Part shown: positions 1 to 7,128 of the stretch, piece after piece
Layout: the number at the start of each line of letters is the position of its first letter
Numbering within the stretch: position 1 is the first letter of the stretch
The notes under the pieces: generated by a model
What the model was told of the DNA's origin: nothing
The model's input: the letters and a program-made list of their open reading frames with translations, nothing else
Databases searched by the model: none
Position numbers and translations under genes: made by a program
From: Desulfobacterales bacterium
GTDB lineage: Bacteria > Desulfobacterota > Desulfobacteria > Desulfobacterales > RPRI01
Reading direction: 5' to 3'
Assembly (NCBI GenBank): GCA_020052975.1
Contig: JAGVOC010000108.1
Location: 1 to 25,202 of the forward strand
Length of the DNA: 25,202 bases

Positions 1-145
1 CTCAAATTTCGGCACGAAGTGAAGCGATAGCGCTATCCTCGAAATACTCAATGTATTCCTGTGGTTGAAATTATCGCCTTCCTTGTACTTGGCCAAAATT
101 GGACATTCTTCAAAGGTCTCAAACTGATACTACAATAGAATTAGA
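1..145. repeat. Dispersed intergenic repeat with internal palindromes
   Basis: No coding frame is credible here. The stretch holds a perfect 12-bp palindrome GATAGCGCTATC (26-37) and a small inverted repeat AATAC-TCAAT-GTATT (45-59). A degraded copy of its left part lies in opposite orientation near 4236-4262, sharing GCTTCACTTCGTG. Its layout (a central short palindrome followed by a CGCCTT-type motif) resembles the element at 21719-21864, though the bases differ. It is probably a non-autonomous dispersed repeat; it is cut by the window edge, so its left end is unknown. Confidence 0.5.
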
Positions 146-164
146 ATCACCTCTAAAAATAGTT

Positions 165-210
165 GTTGATTCGGGATTCAAGGGTTCCAGGGTTCAAAGA
201 GTTCCTGCTT
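165..210. repeat. CCTTGAA-type short repeat, copy 1
   Basis: Read on the minus strand this is a run of near-heptamers of the type TTGAACCCTGGAACCCTTGAA. The same kind of run occurs on the plus strand at 4263-4307, so the two copies are inverted relative to each other. In both places it sits next to a copy of the repeat found at 1-145. Confidence 0.5.
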
Positions 211-215
211 TCACC

Positions 216-244
216 TTGACTTGCCTTTGTGCAATTGATAATCA
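216..244 (+). promoter_or_regulatory. Putative sigma70-type promoter for the SLOG-like gene
   Basis: TTGACT (216-221), a 17-base spacer and TAATCA (239-244) lie 30 bases before the ATG at 275. The -35 box is good and the -10 box is weak. Confidence 0.4.
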
Positions 245-274
245 TTAATCCATACATTCAAGAAAGGAATAAAT

Positions 275-832
275 ATGAATAAGGAAGATTTTGTTCTATT
301 CAGCGGCGGCGCCAAAGGGGCTGAAGCGGAATTCGGCGCGAATGCGGAGCGCTTTGGAATTGATGAGGTGAACTTCACCTTCGAGGGACACAGCATAGAA
401 CGCCGGAGAGGTCTGCGTGTCCTGAATCACAAAGAACTGAAAAATGGGGACATAAGTTTGGAATATGTTTCCAGATTGATGAACCGCACCTACACTGACA
501 ATCCGACTTTCCGCAAGATCCTGCAAAGCATCTGGTACCAGATCAACAACGGACAGGAGATTTATGTAATCGGGGAGATACTGAATGATAATACGGTAAA
601 GGGCGGCACAGGATGGGGCGCTGAGTTCGCAAAATTATGCAATAAGCCGTTATTCGTTTTTGATCAGAAACGTAATGCGTGGTTCGGCTGGAATCAGGCA
701 GAGTGGGCTGAACGCAGGAGAGGAGACGAGCCAGTAATAAGCCATATCCATTTCACAGGGACAGGAACCCGCGTTCTCGAAGAAAACGGCAGGAAAGCTA
801 TAAGAGAATTATTCGGGAAAACCTTCCCGTAA
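275..832 (+). CDS. SLOG/Rossmann-like nucleotide-binding family protein
   Basis: This 185-residue soluble protein opens with a hydrophobic strand followed by a glycine-rich turn, LFSGGAKGAEAEFGANAERFGI (about residues 8-29, quoted with its key glycines), typical of the SLOG superfamily (YspA/DUF2493 and MoCo-carrier relatives), which bind nucleotides or nucleotide-derived ligands. A second glycine-rich stretch, KGGTGWGAEFAKL, precedes a strand ending in FVFDQ, and FTGTGTR lies near the C-terminus. There is no signal peptide or membrane segment. The start is supported by AGAAAGGA about 7 bases upstream. It is monocistronic and faces the usp gene. The fold assignment is by motif only; the ligand and reaction are unknown. 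Confidence 0.6.
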   Translation: MNKEDFVLFSGGAKGAEAEFGANAERFGIDEVNFTFEGHSIERRRGLRVLNHKELKNGDISLEYVSRLMNRTYTDNPTFRKILQSIWYQINNGQEIYVIGEILNDNTVKGGTGWGAEFAKLCNKPLFVFDQKRNAWFGWNQAEWAERRRGDEPVISHIHFTGTGTRVLEENGRKAIRELFGKTFP

Positions 833-956
833 CATCGAATATTACCGGAGTCCGGGGGCCTCTGCATAGACAATCGCTCAAACAGGTTATTCTGAAATCT
901 TGTGCAAAGCCGATAAATTTTTTTATTGTTTTGGTTCCTGGCTTGTCCGGTTTTGG

Positions 957-1349
957 TTATTTTACCGAAACAACCGGGCAAGGAGCCTCAAGGATGACAT
1001 ACTGAGCCGTTGAACCAAATACAAGCTTTCCCACCTTTGATCTTCTTTTTACTCCTATGATGATTTCATCTATCTTATTTTCCTTTGCAAAAGAGACCAG
1101 ATCCTCTCCCGGTTTTACTCCGCGAATCATAAGATGAGTTTTGCAGGATATTTTCTCTTTCTCAAAATATTGTTTTGCGTTTTCAAGGCCCTTTTCCGCT
1201 GCCGAAATATCCTGAATATCATTTTCTGTTCCCTCTTCCAGTGAAGTCACCACGTCAACTTCTGCATCAAAAGCTTTTGCATGTTTTACGGCAAGAGCTA
1301 AAGCACTGCTTACAGCACCCAATTCATCATATCCTACCAATATCTTCAT
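957..1349 (-). CDS. Universal stress protein (UspA family)
   Basis: This 130-residue protein starts with the family-typical MKILVGYD and ends with PCPVVSVK. The nucleotide-binding signature of ATP-binding Usp proteins (G-x2-G-x9-G-S/T) is present but altered: GVKRRSKVGKLVFGST has Arg where the second Gly normally stands, while the terminal GST is kept, so ATP binding is uncertain. The open frame extends 18 codons further upstream, but the ATG at 1349 has AAAGGA about 8 bases before it and matches the normal family N-terminus, so I chose it. It is convergent with the SLOG-like gene. Usp proteins are cytoplasmic dimers linked to stress and energy starvation. Confidence 0.85.
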   Translation of the reverse strand: MKILVGYDELGAVSSALALAVKHAKAFDAEVDVVTSLEEGTENDIQDISAAEKGLENAKQYFEKEKISCKTHLMIRGVKPGEDLVSFAKENKIDEIIIGVKRRSKVGKLVFGSTAQYVILEAPCPVVSVK

Positions 1350-1390
1350 GCCGGTTTTCCTTTCATAAAATAACTGCAAAAAAAACAATC

Positions 1391-1525
1391 TTGATGGACT
1401 CATAAAAAGTCAATTTTTCACACGAAGGCACAAAGTCACGAAGAAAGGCCTATTGAAAACATTCAGTTTTTTCTTTGTGTCCTCCGTGATCTTTGTGTGA
1501 AAAGGACTTTTTGCTAAGGCATCAA
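1391..1525. mobile_element. MITE-like inverted-repeat element upstream of usp
   Basis: The left end TTGATGGACTCATAAAAAGT (from 1391) and the right end, read on the opposite strand (TTGATGCCTTAGCAAAAAGT), match at roughly 15 of 21 positions. Inside are a second pair of imperfect inverted arms, CACACGAAGGCACAAAG (from about 1420) and CTTTGTGTCC...CTTTGTGTG (to about 1500). The 10-mer CAATCTTGAT occurs at 1386-1395 and 1523-1532; because TTGAT belongs to the terminus, only part of this could be target duplication. A 23-base stretch of the left end recurs exactly at 14848-14870. No transposase is encoded. Confidence 0.6.
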
Positions 1526-1893
1526 TCTTGATTATCAAACTTTTATTACAAAATATCTTAATCAAATTCAAGAGATAAGGTTGTTTTTCTGCAAAATATA
1601 TTATCAGGGCCGGCTTAATTGAAATCATTATCGTAGTTTTTTTTGAACCGAAGCAGCGAGGAATCTTCAAAGATTTATTGACACAGGAAGTTCATGTCTG
1701 ACAAACTATGAAAATAATTATATATAGTTTATTTTACTTAAACAACTCGCTTGCCGGATGGGATTTAAACGCTTATAGCTTATAAATTAAATATCTCTGT
1801 TTACTAAACGGTTCATTTCCTGTATTATTTAAAAAATGAAAGTATGAAATATTATCTTTTCATCATATATAAATTTTTATTGAGAGGTGATTT
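1526..1893. other. AT-rich non-coding gap before the GAF gene
   Basis: Very AT-rich, with no credible gene on either strand. It presumably carries the promoters of the GAF-gap operon, but I could not pick a convincing -35/-10 pair. Confidence 0.5.
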
Positions 1894-2457
1894 ATGAAAG
1901 GAAAAGAAGAACATTATTTCACGGCACTTTATGAAGTGGCAAAGGTTGTAAATGCTTCACTGTCACCTTCCCAGGTCCTTGAGAAGATCGTCTCCTGTGT
2001 GGCCGAAGCCATGGATGTCAAGGCTTGCTCACTAAGACTTCTTGAACGCCGCCGCAAAAAACTGTTAATGGGAGCACAGTTTGGACTGTCGGACGGTTAT
2101 ATACGCAAAGGTCCGGTGCTTGTAGAGGAAAGCGGTCTTGACAAGAAAGCGCTCAAAGGCAATACGATCTGGCTTAAAAATGCCCAGAAAGACAAGGATT
2201 TCCAGTACAATGAGAAAGCAAAAACAGAAGGGATCAAATCTGTACTTGTTGTCCCTCTTATGGTGGAAAAAAAATCCATAGGAGTGCTAAGGGTATACAC
2301 CAAAGAAGAAAAGAAATTCGATGCCGGCGAAATAAAATTTCTTGAGGCCGCAGCCAATTTAAGCGCTATCGCTCTTGAAAAAGCCAGGCTCCATCAGGCC
2401 CTTCGCAAGGATTATGATTTGCTTATCGCCCATAAATATCGTCTTGATGACAATTAA
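1894..2457 (+). CDS. GAF-domain sensor protein
   Basis: This 187-residue cytoplasmic protein is essentially one GAF domain (about residues 18-168) with short helical ends. Visible GAF features are the N-terminal helix (LYEVAKVVNASLSPSQVLEKI), the ACSLRLLE strand, GIKSVLVVPL, and IGVLRVYT followed by the closing helix FLEAAANLSAIALEKARL. No kinase, cyclase or DNA-binding domain is attached, so it would bind a small ligand or act through a partner. GAGAGGTGA precedes the ATG. The next gene, gap, starts only 18 bases after its stop, so co-transcription is very likely. The ligand cannot be read from the sequence. Confidence 0.85.
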   Translation: MKGKEEHYFTALYEVAKVVNASLSPSQVLEKIVSCVAEAMDVKACSLRLLERRRKKLLMGAQFGLSDGYIRKGPVLVEESGLDKKALKGNTIWLKNAQKDKDFQYNEKAKTEGIKSVLVVPLMVEKKSIGVLRVYTKEEKKFDAGEIKFLEAAANLSAIALEKARLHQALRKDYDLLIAHKYRLDDN

Positions 2458-2475
2458 ATATAAAGGTGGTGACTT

Positions 2476-3486
2476 ATGATTCGTATAGGTATAAACGGAT
2501 TTGGCAGAATAGGCCGTCAAGTACTGAAAGCTATTCTTGAAAGACATCCGAAAAAACTTGCAGTTGTGGCAATTAACGATCTTTTTGATGTAGAAACCAA
2601 TGCTCATCTTTTTAAATATGACTCAAATTATGGCCGTTTTTCAGGCAAAGTCAATGTCTCAAAAGAGAGCATAATCATTAATGGAAAAACTATAAAGAGT
2701 TTTGCCTTCCGTGATCCTGCTGAAATACCCTGGGATGAAGAAGGTGTAGACATAGTTATCGAAAGCACCGGCCTTTTCAAAACAGGACCCAAAGCCGCAG
2801 CTCACATTGAGGCAGGAGCCAAAAAAGTCATTATATCAGCTCCGGCAAAAGAAGAAGATCTTACTGTAGTAATGGGCGTTAACCATAAAGAATACCGCCC
2901 GAAAGACCATCACATTATTTCAAATGCCTCATGTACCACGAACTGCCTTGCGCCTCCTGCTCTAGTAATACACAGAGCTTTTGGTATCGAAAAAGCTTTA
3001 ATGACAACTGTCCACTCATATACCGCAGACCAGCGCCTGATGGATCTTGCTCACAAAGACCTGAGACGGGCGCGTGCAGCTGCCATGAATATCATTCCAA
3101 CCACAACCGGTGCCGCAAAGGCGATTGCGCTTGTTATACCTGAACTCGTAGGGCGCTTTGATGGTTATTCCCTTAGAGTACCAACACCGACTGTCTCTGT
3201 TGTTGACTTTGTGGCGATCCTGCAGAAAAAAACCGAAACCGACATGTTAAGGGCAGAGCTGAGAAAAGCAGCCGAAACAGATCTCAATGGAATCATGGCA
3301 TGCGAGGATGAGCCTCTCGTATCAATAGACTTTAAAGGCAATTCCAACTCGTCGATAGTGGACATGGAATTTACTCAGGTACTTGGCGGAAATATGGCAA
3401 AGGTTGTGACCTGGTACGACAATGAATGGGGCTACTCATGCAGGGTTGCAGACCTTGCAGCTTATATGGCCGACAAAGGCCTTTAG
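2476..3486 (+). CDS. gap: Glyceraldehyde-3-phosphate dehydrogenase
   Basis: At 336 residues it has the normal length of phosphorylating NAD-dependent GAPDH of glycolysis/gluconeogenesis. Seen: the dinucleotide-binding NGFGRIGR (7-14), Asp35 in AINDL (typical of NAD preference), the catalytic cysteine in SNASCTTNC (Cys153), the paired histidine in TVHSYTADQ (His180), the phosphate-binding PTTTGAAKA segment, and the C-terminal WYDNEWGY signature. AAGGTGGTGA lies just before the ATG. It is the middle gene of a tight operon: the GAF gene is 18 bases upstream and the phosphodiesterase gene begins 9 bases after its stop. Cytoplasmic tetramer by family knowledge. Confidence 0.95.
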   Translation: MIRIGINGFGRIGRQVLKAILERHPKKLAVVAINDLFDVETNAHLFKYDSNYGRFSGKVNVSKESIIINGKTIKSFAFRDPAEIPWDEEGVDIVIESTGLFKTGPKAAAHIEAGAKKVIISAPAKEEDLTVVMGVNHKEYRPKDHHIISNASCTTNCLAPPALVIHRAFGIEKALMTTVHSYTADQRLMDLAHKDLRRARAAAMNIIPTTTGAAKAIALVIPELVGRFDGYSLRVPTPTVSVVDFVAILQKKTETDMLRAELRKAAETDLNGIMACEDEPLVSIDFKGNSNSSIVDMEFTQVLGGNMAKVVTWYDNEWGYSCRVADLAAYMADKGL

Positions 3487-3495
3487 GAAAACAGG

Positions 3496-3990
3496 TTGTT
3501 TGATTTTCAGCATAATAAATTGAACAACAAAAACAGCTTTACTGTCGGAATAATTTCAGATACTCATGGCCGGCTTCCGGATTCTGCTGTAATTGCTCTT
3601 GCCGGCTCAAAACTGATTATCCATGCCGGGGATATTGGAGAACCGGCCATTCTTGAAAAATTGGAAATAATAGCTCCGGTTTTCCCGGTAAAGGGAAACA
3701 TGGACAAAGGGGTTTGGACACGCGAAATACCCGATTCAGAAATAGTTAATGAAGGCTCTGTTTCTCTTTATATTCTGCATGATGTTTCAAGGATTGACCT
3801 TGATCCTGCTGCTTCCGGATTCAGCGCTGTAATTTTCGGGCACACGCACAGGCCATTTATCGAAAGACAAAACGGGGTTCTTTTTATCAACCCTGGAAGT
3901 GCCGCCCGGCCAAGAGGCAATTATCCCCCGTCAGTTGTTCTTCTTAAAGTAATAGGCAAGTCCCTTGAGGCTCAACTCGTAACTCTTTAA
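3496..3990 (+). CDS. YfcE/MJ0936-family metallophosphoesterase
   Basis: This 164-residue calcineurin-like phosphodiesterase carries the dimetal motifs in order: SDTHG (DxH), HAGD (GD), KGNMD (GNxD), LHD in place of the usual LHG, and FGHTHRP (GHTH), followed by NPGSAARPRG. Members hydrolyse phosphodiesters in vitro with Mn or Ni; the physiological substrate is usually unknown. The start is probably TTG at 3496, because GGAAAACAGG just after the gap stop can act as its ribosome site; another in-frame TTG at 3520 lies closer to the conserved core. It is the third gene of the GAF-gap operon. Confidence 0.85.
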   Translation: MFDFQHNKLNNKNSFTVGIISDTHGRLPDSAVIALAGSKLIIHAGDIGEPAILEKLEIIAPVFPVKGNMDKGVWTREIPDSEIVNEGSVSLYILHDVSRIDLDPAASGFSAVIFGHTHRPFIERQNGVLFINPGSAARPRGNYPPSVVLLKVIGKSLEAQLVTL

Positions 3991-4335
3991 AATACCTGGA
4001 AAAATGGGTCCAGGATTCGATCCGCCATACTGTTTGGCGGAAAGGGTTCAAGTGTCTGTTTTCTAATAAATTTATTATCGCCATACGAATCCTATCATAA
4101 CAGCCCTTTTTGGATGTAATGTCTGACAAAAGCTTTTTTCTTTGTGGGTACTTCCGTAATTCTTATGTTTAGTGCATATACAAATATAGTTGTTTCCCAT
4201 TTTTCACAGCATTTAGAGGTTTGAATATCCTAAGTATTTAGCGCTGATGCTTCACTTCGTGTCACTTGAACCCTGGAATCCTTGACCCCTTGAATCCTTG
4301 AATCACCAACTCTTTTGGAGATGATCCATACTTAT
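3991..4335. other. Convergent gap with short repeats
   Basis: The region separates two convergent genes. It holds a hairpin CCTGG...CCAGG just after the phosphodiesterase stop and another, CCGCC...GGCGG (about 4021-4039), neither followed by a T run, so they are weak terminator candidates. The rest is AT-rich, plus the repeats listed at 4236-4307. No gene is seen. Confidence 0.5.
4236..4307. repeat. Inverted copies of the repeats at 1-145 and 165-210
   Basis: AGCGCTGATGCTTCACTTCG is a degraded, inverted match to the 5-37 region. It is followed by CCTTGAA-type heptamers (CCTTGACCCCTTGAATCCTTG), the inverted counterpart of 165-210. The same two repeat types are adjacent in both places. Confidence 0.5.
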
Positions 4336-6177
4336 TTATTGTTCAACTTTGAACTTTGCCGACCGCATTGCATGCCTTTTATGAGCAGAAAGGGCCGCTT
4401 TTCTGATACGAATTGAAACAGGTGTGACCTCCACCATTTCATCCTCGCGAATGAAATTTATTGCGCGTTCAAGTGTCAGAGGCCTGACCGGTGAGAGGAT
4501 GACATTATCATCCTTTCCGGCTGCTCTCATGTTTGATAATTTTTTCTCCTTGCAAGGATTTACGTTTATATCCCCTTCCTTGTTATGCTCGCCTACAACC
4601 ATCCCTTCATATACCGGGTCACCCGGGGCTATTAAAAGATGTCCCCGGGGCTCTAAATTAAAAAGGGCGTAAGGCACTGCATTGCCTTGCCTGTCGGATA
4701 CTATTGAGCCGGTAAATCTTACAGGGAAATCACCCCTGTACGGCTCATAGCCGGAAAAATATGAATTCATGATACCGGTTCCCTTTGTGTCCGTAAGAAA
4801 CTCGTCTCTATAGCCTATAAGGGATCTTGAAGGAATGGAGAATTCCATCCTTATTCTGCCTCTTCCGTTATTAACAAGATTTGTCATCCTTCCTTTCTTC
4901 GAAGAAAGTTTTTCTGAAACAACTCCAAGAAAGTTCTCATCGCAATCAATAAAAAGGTGTTCTACAGGCTCGAGTTTTTCACCGTTCCGGAATTTTACAA
5001 TTACCTCGGGGCGCCCTACACAAAGCTCAAATCCCTCCCTGCGCATCGTTTCAATGACTATTGCGAGCTGGAACTCTCCTCTTCCCTTAACAATTAATGA
5101 GTCCCTGTCTCCGGTCTCCTCCATTTGGACGGCAACATTTCTTAAGGTCTCCTTATTGAGACGTTCACGTATCTTGCTCGATTGAACATGTTTGCCCTCT
5201 TTTCCCGAGAAAGGAGATGTGTTTATAGTAAATTTCATCGAAACCGTAGGCTCGTCCACGGAAATTCTCCTGAGGGGTTTTGGAAATTCCTTCGTACATA
5301 TGGTATCGCCAATTTTAACGTTTTCAATCCCAGAAAGAACTATGATATCCCCCGGCTCGGTATTTTCAATTTCAGCAAATTTTAAACCCACGTAAGTCTG
5401 CAATTTTGATACCTTAAGCGGATTATGTTTTCCCTCACTGTCAATGCAGACAAGGCTGATATTATGGCCGGTTTTTCCGTTAAATACTTTGCCGATGGCA
5501 AGTCTGCCAAGGTAATCGGAATAACCAAGATCAGAAACGAGCATCTGGAAAGGCTCGTTTGTGTCATATGACGGGGGAGGAATTTCCCCTATTATGGTAT
5601 CAAAAAGCAGATGGAGATCTTCGCCCTTTTCTTCCAGGGTTTTTTGTACAACCCCTTCCCTGCCAATTGCATAAAGGAGTGGGAACTCGAGCTGCTCCTC
5701 GGTCGCGTCAAGATCTATCATAAGATCATATATTTCATCCAAAACCTCATCAGAACGCGCGTCTTTCCTGTCTATTTTATTTATAACCACAATTATTTTC
5801 AGACCTGCGGCAAGAGCTTTTTTCAGAACAAAACGCGTCTGCGGAAGCGGGCCTTCAGACGCATCAACCAGCAGGAGCGCCCCATCGGCCATTGAAATGG
5901 CCCTTTCAACCTCTCCGCCAAAGTCTGCGTGACCGGGAGTATCAATAATGTTTATTTTAACTCCTTTCCAGACTACCGAACAGTTCTTTGCGGCAATAGT
6001 AATACCCCTTTCACGTTCAAGATCCATGGAATCCATTATCCTTTCATCAACTTCCTGGCCAACCCTGAACAAACCACTCTGTTTGAACATTGCATCAACA
6101 AGGGTTGTTTTTCCGTGGTCAACGTGAGCAATAATCGCAATATTTCTTATTCTTTCATTGTTATTTAATTTTGGCAT
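4336..6177 (-). CDS. typA: Ribosome-associated translational GTPase TypA/BipA
   Basis: This 613-residue protein has the usual TypA length. GTPase motifs are clear: AHVDHGKTTL (G1), RGITI (G2), DTPGHADFGGEVERA (G3), NKIDR (G4) and LLYAIGREG (G5 region). EF-G-like domains III and V and the TypA-specific C-terminal domain follow, ending in TPVSIRIRKAALSAHKR. TypA binds the ribosome at the EF-G site and supports 50S assembly and growth under stress or cold. An upstream in-frame TTG exists at 6180, but ATG at 6177 has AGGA at better spacing (7 bases). It lies last in a minus-strand block, 218 bases after rsmG, so it may have its own promoter. Confidence 0.95.
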   Translation of the reverse strand: MPKLNNNERIRNIAIIAHVDHGKTTLVDAMFKQSGLFRVGQEVDERIMDSMDLERERGITIAAKNCSVVWKGVKINIIDTPGHADFGGEVERAISMADGALLLVDASEGPLPQTRFVLKKALAAGLKIIVVINKIDRKDARSDEVLDEIYDLMIDLDATEEQLEFPLLYAIGREGVVQKTLEEKGEDLHLLFDTIIGEIPPPSYDTNEPFQMLVSDLGYSDYLGRLAIGKVFNGKTGHNISLVCIDSEGKHNPLKVSKLQTYVGLKFAEIENTEPGDIIVLSGIENVKIGDTICTKEFPKPLRRISVDEPTVSMKFTINTSPFSGKEGKHVQSSKIRERLNKETLRNVAVQMEETGDRDSLIVKGRGEFQLAIVIETMRREGFELCVGRPEVIVKFRNGEKLEPVEHLFIDCDENFLGVVSEKLSSKKGRMTNLVNNGRGRIRMEFSIPSRSLIGYRDEFLTDTKGTGIMNSYFSGYEPYRGDFPVRFTGSIVSDRQGNAVPYALFNLEPRGHLLIAPGDPVYEGMVVGEHNKEGDINVNPCKEKKLSNMRAAGKDDNVILSPVRPLTLERAINFIREDEMVEVTPVSIRIRKAALSAHKRHAMRSAKFKVEQ

Positions 6178-6395
6178 CAATTTTTCCTGTCTTTCAAATT
6201 GAAATAATACAGTTGTTAATATGTTGAAAACACAATATTAATCCTGTCCGATCAATATCATATATTATGCTTCCAGCCCGAAGCAACGTGGATTACGCTT
6301 CTGTTACGGTTTAATAAGGAGCAGACTTGCGAACATAATCACTATAGGCTGGATTGCAATCAAGAATGGAATAATAAAGCTGCATCCTGTTATTA

Positions 6396-7070
6396 TTATT
6401 GATCTCTTCGCATGATCAACAACGTTCTTTCTGAATCTATATAAGGAAGGAAATATTTAATAACTTCTGTATGATATAGTAGTCCTTCACCTCGTTTCTT
6501 TTTGCCTGAAAGCTTTGCCGACTCAATTTCTTTATGGCTTATTTTCCCCTTTAAGGCGATCATTATACCATTCTCTGCAAGAACCGGCAATGCCGACTCA
6601 ACAAATTTATCGAGGGATGAAAAGGCGCGGCAAATGACAACATCAAAGCGTTCCTTGTTTTCTGATAAATTTTCCACCCTCGCCTGATAAGCATTGATCC
6701 CTTCAAGACCGAGAGTCCTTATTACATGCTTCAAAAAAGATATTTTTTTCCGGGAAGAATCTACCAGGGATACCGAAAGAGACGGAAGAATAACCTTGAG
6801 CGGAATCCCTGGGAACCCCCCTCCGGAACCAATATCAAGCATTGATGAGCCGGCAGGTATTATGCGGGCTGGAGCTAATGAATCAAGAAAATGTTTGACG
6901 GCAACTTCAAGGGGATCGGTTATAGCGGTTAAATTTGTTTTTGAATTCCACTTTATAAGTTCCCCCGCATGAGTTGAAAATTGTCCGGCTTCCTTTGATC
7001 CAATTTGAACATCAAAAAATTTTGCGCCGCTGATTATTATATCTTTCCACTCTGTCGAGCCTATTTGCAT
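6396..7070 (-). CDS. rsmG: 16S rRNA (guanine527-N7)-methyltransferase RsmG
   Basis: This 224-residue class I methyltransferase uses S-adenosylmethionine to methylate G527 of 16S rRNA; loss in other bacteria gives low-level streptomycin resistance. Seen: the SAM loop MLDIGSGGGFPG (about 77-88), VDSSRKK (about 103-109) and ICRAFSSLDKF (around 146-156), all typical of RsmG/GidB. Length is normal, perhaps slightly long. The ATG is preceded by GAGGCG. It lies 58 bases after the CoA-transferase/GNAT gene on the same strand, away from its frequent neighbours mnmG and parA/parB, which are not in this window. Confidence 0.93.
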   Translation of the reverse strand: MQIGSTEWKDIIISGAKFFDVQIGSKEAGQFSTHAGELIKWNSKTNLTAITDPLEVAVKHFLDSLAPARIIPAGSSMLDIGSGGGFPGIPLKVILPSLSVSLVDSSRKKISFLKHVIRTLGLEGINAYQARVENLSENKERFDVVICRAFSSLDKFVESALPVLAENGIMIALKGKISHKEIESAKLSGKKKRGEGLLYHTEVIKYFLPYIDSERTLLIMRRDQ

Positions 7071-7128
7071 ATTTTACGCCTCGGCATTGAATGCATCGGG
7101 GAGTCTTCAATTTTAGCCCCTTTGAATC

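Noticed and set aside
941..985. Imperfect stem CTTGTCCGGTT...AACCGGGCAAG at the end of usp considered as a terminator
   Set aside because: The arms need bulges, it overlaps the usp coding end, and no T run follows on either strand.
6311..6390. A minus-strand hydrophobic reading frame just after rsmG (includes FIIPFLIAIQPIVIMFASLLL)
   Set aside because: It would make a single membrane helix, but there is no start codon with a ribosome site in that frame; too weak to call.
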